From Alnus glutinosa (Eukaryota; Streptophyta; Magnoliopsida; Fagales; Betulaceae): a DNA stretch of 64,000 nt. The position numbers were made by a program, and so were the translations under genes. Below are positions 12,757 through 23,911 of the stretch, piece by piece. Position 1 is the stretch's first letter. Each line of letters starts with the position of its first letter. The notes under the pieces are model-generated. The model had not been told where the DNA came from. It ran no database searches and was given only the letters and a program-made list of their open reading frames with translations. The stretch spans positions 7,301,501 to 7,365,500 of the forward strand of contig NC_084888.1 of NCBI RefSeq assembly GCF_958979055.1, in the 5' to 3' direction.

Positions 12757-13552
12757 GGGTATTGAATTTTGAGAATTAGAATTGAATTCTAATTCTATTT
12801 ACAAATATCGAGGTAAAAAATTGTGTTTGGATGTTGAATTTTGAGATTGAAAAATATTATATCTTAATGGTAAGAAATGATTGGAAGTTTAAAAAGTTGT
12901 GTATAATGATTGGTATTTTGAAAAGTTGTGTAAAATAATAATTTAAATAATAATAATTTATTATATATTGATTATTTAATTAAAAAATAAATAAATATTT
13001 TTTTAAAAAAAAAATTAAAATTAAAATTAAAAAAAAAATGATGCAGGGGTGGCTGCCGGCAGCCACCCCTTTGGGGGTGGCGCGCGGCCACCCCCATTGC
13101 CTGGGGGTGGCCGGGGGAGGCCACGCTGCCACCCCCGCTGGTCAGGGAGGCCGCGCAGCCACCCCCAGTGGTCGGGGGTGACCGCGCGGCCACCCCCGCT
13201 GGTCGGGGGAGGCCGTGCGGCCACCCCAAGGGTCGGGGGAGGCCGCGCGGCCACCCCCAAGGGTCGGGGGTGGCCGCGTGGCCACCCAGTTGGCAGCCAC
13301 CCATTGTTTTTTTAATTAATTTCTTTTAATTTTTTTTTTATTTAAATTTGTATTATTTTATTATTTATATGTGGGACCCACGCGTTTTTTGGGAGACAGC
13401 TTGTCCTGCGCGTGGGTCCCAGCCATTACTCAAAATGTCAACTTAGAATTCAAATGAAATTCGGGTCAAACTCGAGTATTCGGGTGGGTGGGCGGGTTTT
13501 AGAAAAAATCCGAGTGGAATAATTATTCCACTCTATTGCCAAACACACCATT
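12757..13552. mobile_element. Insertion separating the GAGGACGAGCAAAGG motif from the polypurine tract
   Basis: In related elements GAGGACGAGCAAA is directly followed by a TTAAGTGTGGGGG tract. Here about 0.8 kb lies between them. The insert starts near GGGTATTGAATTTTGAG, ends in TTGCCAAACACACCA, holds a repeat of its own start (GTTGAATTTTGAG at about 12830), a strongly AT-rich flank, and the GC-rich minisatellite at 13041-13290. The terminus CAAACACACCA resembles hAT/Harbinger-type MITE ends (reverse complement TGGTGTGTTTGG). A TT/TTA-sized target duplication is possible but uncertain, so the boundaries may shift by several bases. Confidence 0.55.
13041..13300. repeat. GC-rich minisatellite of self-complementary 30-31-bp units
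   Basis: Units beginning GTCGGGGG (or GTCAGGGA) start at 13141, 13171, 13202, 13232 and 13263, a spacing of 30-31 bp, with a more diverged stretch upstream. Each unit holds a near-palindrome of the form GGGGTGGCCGCGCGGCCACC, so both single units and neighbouring units can form hairpins. The block is embedded in AT-rich DNA and is very CpG-rich. Open frames across it are compositional artefacts. Confidence 0.85.
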
Positions 13553-13567
13553 AAGTGTGGGGGAATT

Positions 13568-15140
13568 TGATGAGAATGTAAAATGTCGTATTTTTCCCCT
13601 TAATATTTAATCTCTTATACTTATTTAATGCCTAAATGCACTCATTATTCTTATATTTTGATTTAGGATGCAAATTGAGGCATTAAATGCAAAACAAAGC
13701 TAATTGGACGATTTTGGACAGATTTGATATCAGTTCGTAATCTGAACATAACTCTCTCATAAAAGCTCCGATTGAGATGATTCAAGATGCTGTGAAACGC
13801 CAAGAAAAATATCTACAACTTTTATGTTTTGCGTTTTGAGAGATACCGAATGAATCAAGGTCGAAATTGGGCTTGAAGTTGACGTTCTGATGTGGATCTG
13901 ATGCGGTTTAATTGCAGAAGTTTTCAGATATGGAAATTTCTTTACTTTGAGACTTTTCATAATTATCTAATCAATTTCAGCCAAGCCAAGCAATAAATAC
14001 AAAGTCAAGCAAAAGGAAGAAAAGGAAGGAAAAGATGCCTGGAGGACCATGGAAATAAAGAAGAGATTTGTGGGGAGTCGAACAAGGAAAGAATCGATAA
14101 AGCATATGGCAACAAAAGTCCCCATTGAAATCATCACTTTCCTAGTTATCCTAGCCTTTATTTTATGTTTAATATTTTTCTTAATTAGTAGATTTGTGTA
14201 TTGTTATTTTAGGATAGTATTTGCAATATCTTTCTTTAGGAGATTTCCTAGGTTTCTAGCATATGGGATGAAACATGTGTAAAAGGGGGGAACCATGACA
14301 CACAACACACACCTTCTACCTTACATCTTCTATCTTCCATCTTCTCCCCTCTTTTCTAACTTCTTTGAGTCATGGTCTTGCGTGGCTAAACTTTTATAAT
14401 TGGTCGAAGGAAACGGAAGCCTCGGAATCAATAAAACTGTGAGATCTAATATGTTTTTATTGTTCGATTTATGCTTTGAGTATCGGATGTTCTTCTTTAC
14501 CTAATTCCATGATTGTCTCGTTTAATTGCTAGGAGTACTACTAGTTTATTATTCGTTGCAATCTATTGCTAGAATGGATATCAAATCCATAATTGTTTGA
14601 TCCCTCCAATCTGTGAAGCAACTAAGATTTAATGATTTGCTGTTTCTCAGTGATTATTAAATCTTTGGAAGAACATCCGACGAAATTAAATGCAACCGCT
14701 TGTGCTTGTGTTGTTTCGCTTCATCGATCTCTCTAATTCTTAAGGCTGCTACTAGATTAAACCTATAGCGCTTGTCTTAGGTTGTTTAGTAGTTAGGGTT
14801 AATTAGAGCGCTTGTCTTCTAATTAACTACGACTAAGGAGAGATAGGAAAATAGTTCCAATGGTGAATATTCAAGTATGAATTGATATATATTTGCATCG
14901 ATGATCAGTTGTAAAATTCCGACGGTGGAAGTTGACTTAGACCAATGTTTTCTTACTTGATTGATATTTTAAATTGTTTCTTTGTTATTTTTCTTAAAAT
15001 TATTTTCATACTCAAAACCTCCCATCCTTGTTCACGTAGCATAAAAATCCGGCTAATTATTCTCCGTGGGATCGACCCTTACTTGCACTACTACATTTAT
15101 ATTTTTAGAAGTAAGGTTTTATTTTTGGGTGCTCGCGACA
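13568..15140 (+). repeat. 3' LTR of the Athila/Tat element (1573 bp)
   Basis: Begins TGATGAGAATG directly after the polypurine tract AAGTGTGGGGGAATT and ends GCTCGCGACA, thus TG...CA. It contains long AT-rich blocks, a transcription-start-like segment about 14290-14400 (AC-rich run, then ATGGTCTTGCGTGGC), and near its end the conserved CTCCGTGGGATCGACCC. The short ORFs within it (for example 14049-14282) are not host genes. Confidence 0.8.
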
Positions 15141-17343
15141 GCACGCCAGTTCCACAGCCTATGGACGAACGGCCGATACTCGTATAGTAAGCCTATGGCA
15201 GTCCGACTGCATGTATCGGTTTACCATTTCATATGATACAATTAATATAGTCAATTTATTCAAAAATAAGTAATACTTGTCTTGAAACAGATGTAAGGAT
15301 ATTATAGAATTTTTGCATGGTTATGACATATATTTAAGGAAAATAAAGTATGTTCAGTCCATTGACTATTGCATGTTAAAGTGAGATCAGTTTTGTAAAT
15401 ATTCACTTACCTCGTCTTCTCATCCACAAGTTCGGACATTTTAGATTCTCACTACTACGAAACAAACCCTAACATAATAAATAACTACTCAAAAATCTAA
15501 CTTAAGCAAGTAACACCTTAAACCACAATTAAAACCCTAAATTTGTGATTTTTAGCACATTTGAACGTTCGGCCTTTAGCACCGATCGTTTGATTCACAA
15601 GGCTTAACCTTATGATTATTAATGTTACTTTTATGTTATGATGGGCTTTGGATCCAATGCTTTTTTTTTTTTGTGACTGGCTCACCATTTACGTATAGGG
15701 GTCACAGTTACGACTTTTCTAGTAGCATGAGCCATGCACCCGTGGTTGGACTCGGTCGGGTTGCTAATATATGATGGTATGCGTACATATCCGAGACACC
15801 AGTGTTATATTACAGATCCCTCGGGATAGCATTAATTTTATCGAGAATGAGTTAATATCTTGGGTAGACCATACGGAAGATAACTATGACTAAATTATAT
15901 ATGTATAGCATATTTCCCTGCACTAAAATATTAGTGTTGTCGCCAAAATTATGCCCCAACAACTCTTCAAAATAAACTACATTTTATTAGGCATAATAAC
16001 GGAGGCAATATGCATCAATTTGTGAAAACCCACGTTTATGGTTCTAAAATTATTAATGTCACTTAAGGCTTATTACATAATTAGTTTAGTAATGATTTAT
16101 TTACTAAGTCATAGACTTTTATGCAGTTATTTCCCTTTTCTCGGTGTTTAGAGTTTAGCGGGTTGCTAGTATTTAAGAACAAAAAATTCGATAGGATGAA
16201 GACGCCAAGTGAATGGCTCGTAGTAGCAGGTTTGGTTGTTTTAAATTTGTTGTAGAAATGATATTGAAGAACTCTGAGTTTTTAATTGAAGATACGTTTA
16301 TGGATGATTAAAATAAGTAATCTAGTATCATGATATTTCGTTTTCCGCATTATTTTACTTTAATAAGCTGCTATGGTAATTCTACTAAACAGTTATCAGT
16401 TAATTGATCTAGGGGAACCACTAGCAACTCTTCAAGTTAAGCAAATATAATTACCTAATTTTGGGGGCATTACATGAATAGTCTATATAAAATAGATGAA
16501 TTATAAAGACATTCATAAATGCTAAGTCTTACATTGATTTCTTTTATTAGGTGAAACTAAGTTTTATAAGTAATTCTGTGAAACTCAAAATTAATTAATA
16601 ATTTTGGAGTGATAACGCATATGTAACTAGCGCTTTTTTTGTATTGTTTATCATATCAACCTAGTATTTAAGAGGGGGGGATAACAATGAGTGAATTATA
16701 AAGGCATAGCAAATTAACGTTAAAAGTGAAAAAATAAATTACAAGTTAAATTTACATATTTTGAAACAATAATTAATTTTTGTTATATTTATTATGTTAC
16801 ATATATTCTTAAATATAAGTTTTTCTTTTTTAAATTCTATGCGAATCAAAATCCTAATTCCGCCACTATATGACTTAAACATCCATAATTATAACGCTAA
16901 TCTTTCATATTTGAACTGCACCCATATGGAATCTTGTTTATTTCTCTGAAATGCCTAAACCTAGGGACAAGAGGCTTGGCGTGGTGTCAACTTCTACTCG
17001 TATTAATTCGCATATATTTGTTATAAACTATCCCAATAGTCGATGAGTCTTCCACTTCAATTCTATAGTATTCCCTACACTCTACTTAAATGTTGAAATT
17101 ATTATCAGCAAAATTTAACTTTACCTTTTAGTTTTACTTTGCTAACTATGCAAGTGAAAACTAATCCAAAACTAACACGGGTTACATTCATAAAGACAAT
17201 AATGAGTACATGAACCTTAGATTTGATGTTTCGTGGTCTTAAGCAATCCATTCTAAATTTGATGATTATTTTAAAAGTTATGTTATTTTTGGGATAAATA
17301 GAGAATAAGAGTCTTGTATATAACATTACTCATATTATATAAA
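15141..17343. other. Repeat-derived spacer, no gene recognised
   Basis: From 15141 to about 16260 the composition is that of decayed LTR-type DNA (GGACGAACGG at 15162, GAACGTTCGG at about 15563, a T-run at 15660-15672 and GC-richer blocks at 15680-15900), probably the continuation of the repeat seen at 9788-10107. From about 16260 to 17340 the sequence is AT-rich and featureless. Short ORFs such as 17105-17326 (minus) show no family features. Confidence 0.4.
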
Positions 17344-17532
17344 GAGAAATGCTACGTTGTATTCTCATGTCATTCTTTCATCAATCTCCGCTGATGTAGC
17401 ACTGGCAATTCACCATTGATTTTTTTATTTTTTCTTTATTTTTAATTAAGATTAATCTAAATGTGAATTGACAATGTTATGTCAGCAGAGAATGATAGAA
17501 AAATGACCAAATAATGATGTATAACATATCTC
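17344..17532. mobile_element. MITE with GAGAAATG...CATATCTC ends (about 189 bp)
   Basis: The first about 70 bases (GAGAAATGCTACGTTG ... GCAATTCAC) are imperfectly complementary to the last about 70, with an AT-rich centre. The termini match those of the 183-bp family at 51238-51420 and 60785-60967 (GAGAAATGATT / CATATCTC), so it is probably a distant member. A clean target duplication is not visible. Confidence 0.6.
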
Positions 17533-17992
17533 ATATATGTATATACACACACATTGTTAGAATATATAAGGGGATTTGATTTCAGAGATTTGTTGTAATT
17601 GATTGCAATCTCCTATAATCCGATTTGATTACCATATTTATCTACCCTAATACTCTTATAAATAAGAGTCTTACGTACTGTTAAAACATCAAGTGAATAA
17701 GAGTAAAAATGTAGATATAGGTCATACACCAAACTACATACATAAAATTATTTATCTCTATTTCATTATTCCGTTATTTTATTTATTATCCGTTGCATTG
17801 TAAGTTCTTTCACACATGATGTTGAAACTGATTTGAAAAATGGTATTGCAGACATTAGACAACATTGGAATCATTGTTATTAATTCAATAGTGATCAATT
17901 GTAAACCTAATGATAATTTTAAAAGGTACATCATTTTTTGAGTGACACAATAATGACAAAAGAGTGACTTTTAGCGTTACTCTAAATATTAA

Positions 17993-18388
17993 GGGGTAAT
18001 TACCTTTTCCCCCCATGAACTACCAAAAAATGCGCGATGCCCCCATGAACTACCAACTCGACCAAAATAGAGCATTCAACTACCAAAGATAACCATTTTC
18101 CCCCCTTCCGTCAGTCACACGCCGTTTTACCCTCATTTTCTTTCTCTTTTCCCCCTATGAACTACCACCATCTTCCTCTTTTCCCCCCATGAACTACCAT
18201 CATCTTCCAACATGCCCCCATATAAAACGGCATATGACCCGTTGACCGTTTGTTTAACCCCTTTGACTGACGGAAGGGGGGAAAATGGTTGTCTTTGGTA
18301 GTTGAATACTCTATTTTGGTCGAGTTGGTAGTTCATGAGGGCATTGCGCACTTTTTGGTAGTTCATGGGGGAAAAAGGTAATTACCCC
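17993..18388. mobile_element. Mutator-type MITE, 396 bp, with perfect 9-bp target duplication
   Basis: Terminal inverted repeats of more than 100 bp start GGGGTAATTACCTTTT and end ...GGTAATTACCCC, with internal complementary blocks such as CATGAACTACCAAAA and CTTCCGTCAGTC. The flanking 9-mers AAATATTAA at 17984-17992 and 18389-18397 are identical, the size expected for Mutator-like transposons. It has no coding capacity; the minus-strand open frame at 18133-18366 is a by-product of the inverted repeat. Confidence 0.88.
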
Positions 18389-18397
18389 AAATATTAA

Positions 18398-19570
18398 TAA
18401 TGGAACATTTCGACAATTCTCTTTCGGAATATATTTGAATACTATGACCATACCTACTCTAATTCCGATCGTGAGATTTGACAGTATTCACTACACGACT
18501 TTGAGCACATCACTTTCTAAAAAAATATTTCGTAGACTTAGATCTTTACTGAATTATGTTGCATAAAGAGCCGGCAGTGCCTCAACCACAACTGGTTTTA
18601 AAGGCCGGATTTTAATTAGGCTTCTAGCTTTTGCATGGCTAACTATAACATCAAAATACTTACCATAATATATACAATATCAAAAATATTTGTCAGGGTA
18701 CGATGATTGATCATAGTATTAAAATATGGACGTTAGGTACAAAGAAAACGTCATGCATTTGTGAATTCTGATAAATTAACTTTATTCCGACAAGGCACTG
18801 AAGTTGTTTTTGTTTTTCAGTGCATTTAGCATCTCCGTGATTCAAAGACAGCTAATTCAATCAAATTCCAATTGTTTTGGTAATAGTTACATTTAGCCTA
18901 ACCTCTTTTTCTTAAATATGATAAATATATTTTTGGACCTCTTGAAAATTCAGATTATGTTTTAGGCGGGGTCATTATGAATGTGTACTAGCTAGTATAC
19001 TAATAGAGGAGATGCTCTCCAACGGTTCACGCCCAGAAGGAAAGTTGCAATTTGAGTAAATATGGTCATATTATTGAGGCAGTTAATGGGGCTGCTACGG
19101 TCTTACGAAGAAAGCACTTATTCTTAGTGAGGAACGGGTTTTTTCTTGAGGAATTTCTTTACTGTTTTAATGGTCTTTTTTCATGTAGAACGCTTAATTT
19201 TATATAAAAGGAGATCTCTTTTTTTAAAAAAAAAGAAAAGAAAAGAAAAGAAAAGTAGTTTATTGTTGAAAGCCAATATTTAAGCAAGTGGGTCTGTCAT
19301 ATTCACCACCAAACACCGGGACAATTATTTTGATTTCTGCAATATGAGGGCACCTTCATGTTCCAAGGACAACATCATCCCCATCAAGGATTTGTTTATC
19401 CTAAATAATTAATTTGTTTAACATATATATGAAATGAAATGGCTTGTAATTACCAAAAACAATCTCTTGGACACAAAAGAAACGTACGTTTCTGTGTCTC
19501 TGTGTCTTTCTTTAGGGAACTCCCTTTAAACCAAAATCTGATCATACACAAAAAGAAGTTTCAAACAAAT
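18398..19570. other. Intergenic spacer and upstream region of the 19.6-kb gene
   Basis: No gene recognised. A purine run with AAAAG repeats lies at about 19225-19257. A TATA-like stretch (CATATATATGAAATG) at about 19421 could serve the downstream gene. The remainder is AT-rich and unremarkable. Confidence 0.4.
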
Positions 19571-19578
19571 TAACCCAG

Positions 19579-19956
19579 ATGGAAAAAACATCGGAAGGAA
19601 AAGAAAACGAAGAAGAAGAAGGAGGAGATCGGGATTTGGCTATATGGGATTGTGGCAGCCCTCTATATGACTCGCATGAATTGGTTTCACTTAGTCATAT
19701 CATCGATCGGCATCTGATGGCAGTGCCACATGTCGGCGGATCAAAGCGTCTCATCCCCCGATTCCATCGCGCAAACAACGTTGTCACCCCGATGGTATCG
19801 AACCCCTCCAGAGGGTCTGCCATGGTGGTCAGCGTGAAGGAATTTGATGCCAGGAAGAAGAGGAAGAAGAGGAAGGTGACAATAGGAGGATGGAAGGAAA
19901 CGAAAACATGGCTTTCTGCCGTTCGTAAAAGGATTAATGGTTTGTGGAGGAAATAG
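19579..19956 (+). CDS. Small intronless plant protein of unknown function (125 aa)
   Basis: A complete ATG-to-TAG frame in a favourable context (CCCAGATGGAA). The protein has an acidic N-terminus (residues 1-20, Glu/Asp-rich), a central block WDCGSPLYDSHELVSLSHII that I recall from small uncharacterised plant proteins, a Ser/Pro-containing middle, a Lys/Arg cluster (RKKRKKRK at about 92-99, possible nuclear-targeting signal) and a short C-terminal GGWKETKTWLSAVRKRINGL region. No signal peptide or membrane segment is seen. The coding stretch is GC-richer than its surroundings, and the AT-rich downstream DNA could hold a poly(A) site. I cannot assign a function. A longer minus-strand overlap (19695-20036) has no family features and is taken as a shadow. 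Confidence 0.75.
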   Translation: MEKTSEGKENEEEEGGDRDLAIWDCGSPLYDSHELVSLSHIIDRHLMAVPHVGGSKRLIPRFHRANNVVTPMVSNPSRGSAMVVSVKEFDARKKRKKRKVTIGGWKETKTWLSAVRKRINGLWRK

Positions 19957-20790
19957 ATTGAAACCGGCCATGCGCACATATCATATATATGAATGGAAAA
20001 GGTAATTACTGATACGTCACAGCATATGGAAATCATGATTTAATGTATATTTCATATATCTTTTCTTTTTCTTCGTTTGTATCGAAGTAAATAATGTGTA
20101 GCTGTGTTTTCTTTTCAGAGAACACTCTTTTTTAAATAAATTTATTGAACATAAAATGCTTTGTTTTCGTTTTTCTTAATTTGTTTTTCCTCTTTAACCT
20201 TCTCCCTGATAATTTAATTTGATCAAATCCATATGAGTGACTCAATTTACATCCTATGTAAAATAATATGCATCCTATGATCATATCCTATATATCATAT
20301 AGCAGTTCTAACTAACTTTTAGAATATATATATATATAAACAATGACGGATCAAGGGTTGGTTAGGACTGTCACGTTAGCATTATATTGTTGGATAAAAA
20401 TGTAATTTTTAGCATTACTCCTCTCAACCTAGTCGATCTTAATATTTTTAAAAGTTGTTAATCTTTATGTTTTAAACGTTCACTGTTAATTAATAATTCA
20501 ATTATTAAATTTCAAATTAAGTTTTTAAGATATAACACAAGGAAATTTGAGCTTAGCTCAGAGGTGATGATGATTATTAGAATATTAATATAAATAATTA
20601 AATTTTTCTTTTTTATTAACTAAAAATTTAGAAATAATTGATAATAAAATATTCAGAATTCTAGAACTTTTTAACATAGAACGTATCTCAATGATATGAT
20701 ATCCTTGAATAGTTGAATGTAAAACTCATGGAGTGATGTGTTGACCTATTCAATAATAGTCTCAAAGTAGTTATTAGAAAGGAAAAAATA
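19957..20790. other. Intergenic spacer downstream of the 125-aa gene
   Basis: Very AT-rich, with an (AT)n tract at about 20323-20337 and no supported gene. Confidence 0.45.
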
Positions 20791-20794
20791 ATAT

Positions 20795-21610
20795 TTATGT
20801 TCCGTTTGTTTCGACGTAAAATGATTTTCGTCGTAAAATGGTTTCAGGGAAGTCATTTTTCTGAAAAATATTTTTCGCCGAAAGCATTTTTCGGTGTTTG
20901 GCGCGTACAGAAAATCACAAATATTTTTCATATTTTCATTCAATCATATTAACCTATAAAAATTAATTTTTATTCAGAATATATAAATATTAATATAAAA
21001 TAATATAAAAATCATCGATTACGAGATTCAGTCACTGACCGACAAGATTCTGACAATTTTTACCTGATTCCGGCTAATATAGCCAGAATTCGAGATAAAG
21101 GCCGGAATCCGAAAAGTTTTGTCGGAATTTGGGATAGCCGGATTCCGGTAGTTTTGCCGGAAATCCGACACAAACTGCCGGATTTCGGCCATTTGGCCAA
21201 AGAGGCCGGATCCCGGCAGGCTGGCCGGATCTAGCCAGATCCGTCAGGCCAGCCGGCAGTTCTTGGCCAGATCCAACCTGCCGGCCGGGATCCGGCCTCT
21301 CTTGCCAAGGCTGTCCGGGATCCGGCCTCTCTGGCCAGATCCGGCCAGATTGGTCGCCGGAATCTTGCTGACTGGATTCCGGCAAAGGTGGCCGGATTCC
21401 GTCGCCAGATTCCGGCAACATTAACCGGATGTTGTCGGATTCCGATACTGGCAATATTTCGATGGTACTCGGCTGCTTGAACGTAAAAGTCGATTGTGTC
21501 ATTTAAAATAGATCGACCGTGTCTGGCATCTTCGGAAAACGATTTACGCTTTTAAAAAGAAATGCCGTTTTGCCGTTTAAATGATTTCTGCTTGACCAAA
21601 AATGTCGTTT
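20795..21610. repeat. Repeat with GTTTCGACGTAAAATG start and a CCGG-rich core
   Basis: The left part begins with TTCCGTTTGTTTCGACGTAA and contains TTTTTCGCCG-type repeats; the right part has AAACGATTTACGC and TGCCGTTTTGCCG. A related left end occurs at 38239 in the TBL intron. Between them, 21050-21440 is a GC-rich block of degenerate tandem units built on CCGGATTCCGGCA and GGGATCCGGCCTCTCT (two neighbouring copies near 21277 and 21307, about 30 bp apart). The minus-strand frame 21074-21502 is a Pro/Gly/Ser/Arg-rich by-product of this repeat. Termini and target duplication are not resolved. Confidence 0.6.
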
Positions 21611-22666
21611 TGCTTATTTACTATTCACACTGGAATGAAAAATTATATTTTGCTTATTCTATGAAGACGAAAAATGGCTCATAATGAAACTAATAAAACC
21701 GAGTGGATTTTTGAACTTAAAATGAAAGATATATTAAGTAGAACTAGGTTTTAAAGTAAACCACTCGCTAATGTTATTCAAAATGAATGATTATTTCAAA
21801 AGTTTAAACTAATAATTTTTTTTTTTCTAATTCTGAAAAGTAATGAATTTGATCATACAAATGTTCTTTTAAAAATATGAGTGTGTTATAATAATGTCAT
21901 TATATACCATTTGTGCTGTGTTTTATTAACTAGATCTCAATTACTTTAAAAAAGAAAAAAAAAATCAATTATATAAAAAAGAATTAATTTTATGCATAAA
22001 AAAAAAATGCCAACATGTAGAAGGTGTTACATTGGGAAAATTATATAATGAATTATAAAGGATATTCATAATTTAAAAATCCAATTAAAACTTTGACCAA
22101 CCAAATCAAGATCCAATGATTGATGTCACGAGTATCTCGCATTTCTCGCCCGACCCATTCTAGCGTCAAGGTCTATGAAGACTATGATTCCTTACAGCTG
22201 TGGCCCAAGGAAATGGTGCGAAACTTCAAGTTCGGGGAAGTGACGTGGAGATCCGACCCACTTAATCCCTGTATTTGGGTGAGCCCAATCGAACAAACTT
22301 CGCCCGGCCCAAACTTAAACACATCTTGATCTTGGAGACTTTAGACTTGCAGGTTCCAATTAGCCCATTCCTGTGAGCTAGGCTGAGTTAGTTTGGTTCA
22401 AACCCAACTACGTATGTAATGAGATTTTAGCAGCCAATTTTTCCTTTTTTCTTTCAATTCTAATTTTTTTTTTAATAAAATTTTACACAATAAAAAATAA
22501 AAAATACATAAGCCAATGCAAATGGGCTTAATTGGGAGTAATTACTATTAGGAAGGCAGATCCATATATTGCTTATTAAAAATAATGTATTTATTATAAA
22601 ATAAAAATAAGTTTTACCACTTTTTCTCTCCTCTTTATCTTTCTCTTTCATTTCTTTACCATAGAT
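21611..22666. other. Intergenic spacer
   Basis: AT-rich. A somewhat GC-richer piece at 22110-22400 carries a 69-aa open frame (22120-22329) without family features, containing short Asp/Ser-rich phrases; it may be a decayed repeat. No gene is supported. Confidence 0.4.
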
Positions 22667-23153
22667 TGAGATCTCCTGTATGGTGGGTATGCAATTCTTT
22701 CAAATTTGGCTGTTCTTTGTTAATGGACGGTTGGGTTTTATACATATTAAAAAAGTTTGTCACGTTATTTAAAAAAATAAATGTCTTTAGGGATGGTTAT
22801 ATACCACCACTAAGTAGTGATCAAACCACCCTCGGAATGGTTTATAGAGGTGGTTGTATGGGCTAAAAAAAGTTTTTGGAAATAGTTGGCCACATTTAAA
22901 ACAACTGATGAAAGTCGTCAGACCACTCCCAAGCGTGTTAAAGGTGGTCAGCCACCTCCAAAGCAACCAATAGGTGGTTAGACAATCTCTAAAATAATTT
23001 TAAAGCTAATCGGTTATCACTAGAAGCTGTAACCACATTTTAATGTTTTTCTATTTTTTTTAAAGAATGAATGACATGACAAACTTTTTTAATAAAGTAT
23101 TTAAATCTCGACCGTTCATTAGTCAAGATTGTAGAGAATTGTAGGGATCTCAA
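22667..23153. mobile_element. Long-TIR MITE with GGTGGT-type core (about 487 bp)
   Basis: TTGAGATCTCC at the left is mirrored by GGGATCTCAA at the right, and the inner arms match well: AATGGACGGTTGGG with AAAAAAGTTTGTCACGT on the left against the reverse complement of ACATGACAAACTTTTTT and CGACCGTTCATT on the right. The centre (22800-23040) has alternating GGTGG and CCACC blocks, for example GGTGGTCAGCCACCTCC. No convincing target duplication is seen, so the end positions are approximate. Confidence 0.65.
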
Positions 23154-23911
23154 TTCTCCTTACCATTATCTCCCTCTCTTCCCTTAGGCCTCTCTCTCCT
23201 CTCTCCCTAATTCTATGGTATATGGAGATGGAGTTCCAACCTCCATAACATTCAACTTGATTTTGACCCTAAACATGAAAGATACATCACGTTTGAATAT
23301 ACTAACTGGTTGACTACAGGATATTTGAAACGGATATGAGAAGCTGATTCTATGAACCGGCAATACTTGGATCCATTAAGAATAAACATCATCCAACTTG
23401 GTTTTGACCTTAATCATGTTATTTTTATATCTTTTAATTTGTTCATATTTTTCGTGCACTTTCATATGTATCATTAATTTTTTTTTTTTTTTATCTAAAT
23501 TCATAAATTAGAAATATAGATGAGAGGCATATATACGCATCTCCTGTACAAACAGATATGAAAAATCCTACTATACAGACATAATATAGATGGGTCTTCA
23601 AATTGAATAAAAAGAACGAAGCAGTCTCAATCAAATTGCTTGTGGAGTAGTTAAAAAATGGGTCTTCTAGATTTCTTTCTAATTTTAAATTGCATTAGAA
23701 AAAAACATTTTGACCAACAGAAGTGCAAACCAATCAATAAAGTTGAATAAAGTTGTCTTCGTAATCCATCATATATGGCCCTTTTTATTTTGGCCCAATT
23801 CAACGCGTACTCAATGGAAACTAGTTCCATTACCATCATCTTAATCTTAATAAGGCTCTTTATAACCGTAACATAAAGATGTTGACTTCAAGCGCAGAGT
23901 ATATTTTTTAA
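23154..23911. other. Intergenic spacer
   Basis: AT-rich with a T-run at about 23480-23491. The open frame 23651-23839 (minus) has no family features. The last ten bases (TATTTTTTAA, 23902-23911) are the left target duplication of the following MITE. Confidence 0.4.

Larger units (their letters stand above)
10108..15140 (+). mobile_element. 5'-truncated Ty3/gypsy retrotransposon of the Athila/Tat lineage
   Basis: The order is integrase C-terminal part of pol (10112-11299), a non-coding or degenerate spacer typical of this lineage (11300-13567), and a 3' LTR (13568-15140). Supporting marks are the conserved stretch GCTGCTTGGGAAGCAACCCA just after the integrase stop, the phrase around CATTGGGGACAATG, the polypurine motif AAGTGTGGGGG, and an LTR that runs from TG to CA and ends near a CTCCGTGGGATCGACCC block common in these elements. 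The 5' LTR, gag, protease and reverse transcriptase are absent. Target-site duplications cannot be read because the 5' end is lost. A later insertion splits the region just before the final polypurine tract. Confidence 0.88.

Noticed and set aside
13027..13315. Three overlapping open frames of 77-110 aa across the GC-rich block (both strands)
   Set aside because: They arise from the repeated GGGGTGGCC unit, are Gly/Pro/Arg-rich without domains, and appear on both strands.
18133..18366. 77-aa minus-strand frame in the 396-bp MITE
   Set aside because: It lies wholly within inverted-repeat arms and has no family features.
21074..21502. 142-aa open frame on the minus strand, Pro/Gly/Ser-rich
   Set aside because: It is a translation of the CCGG-type tandem repeat and ends at its borders.
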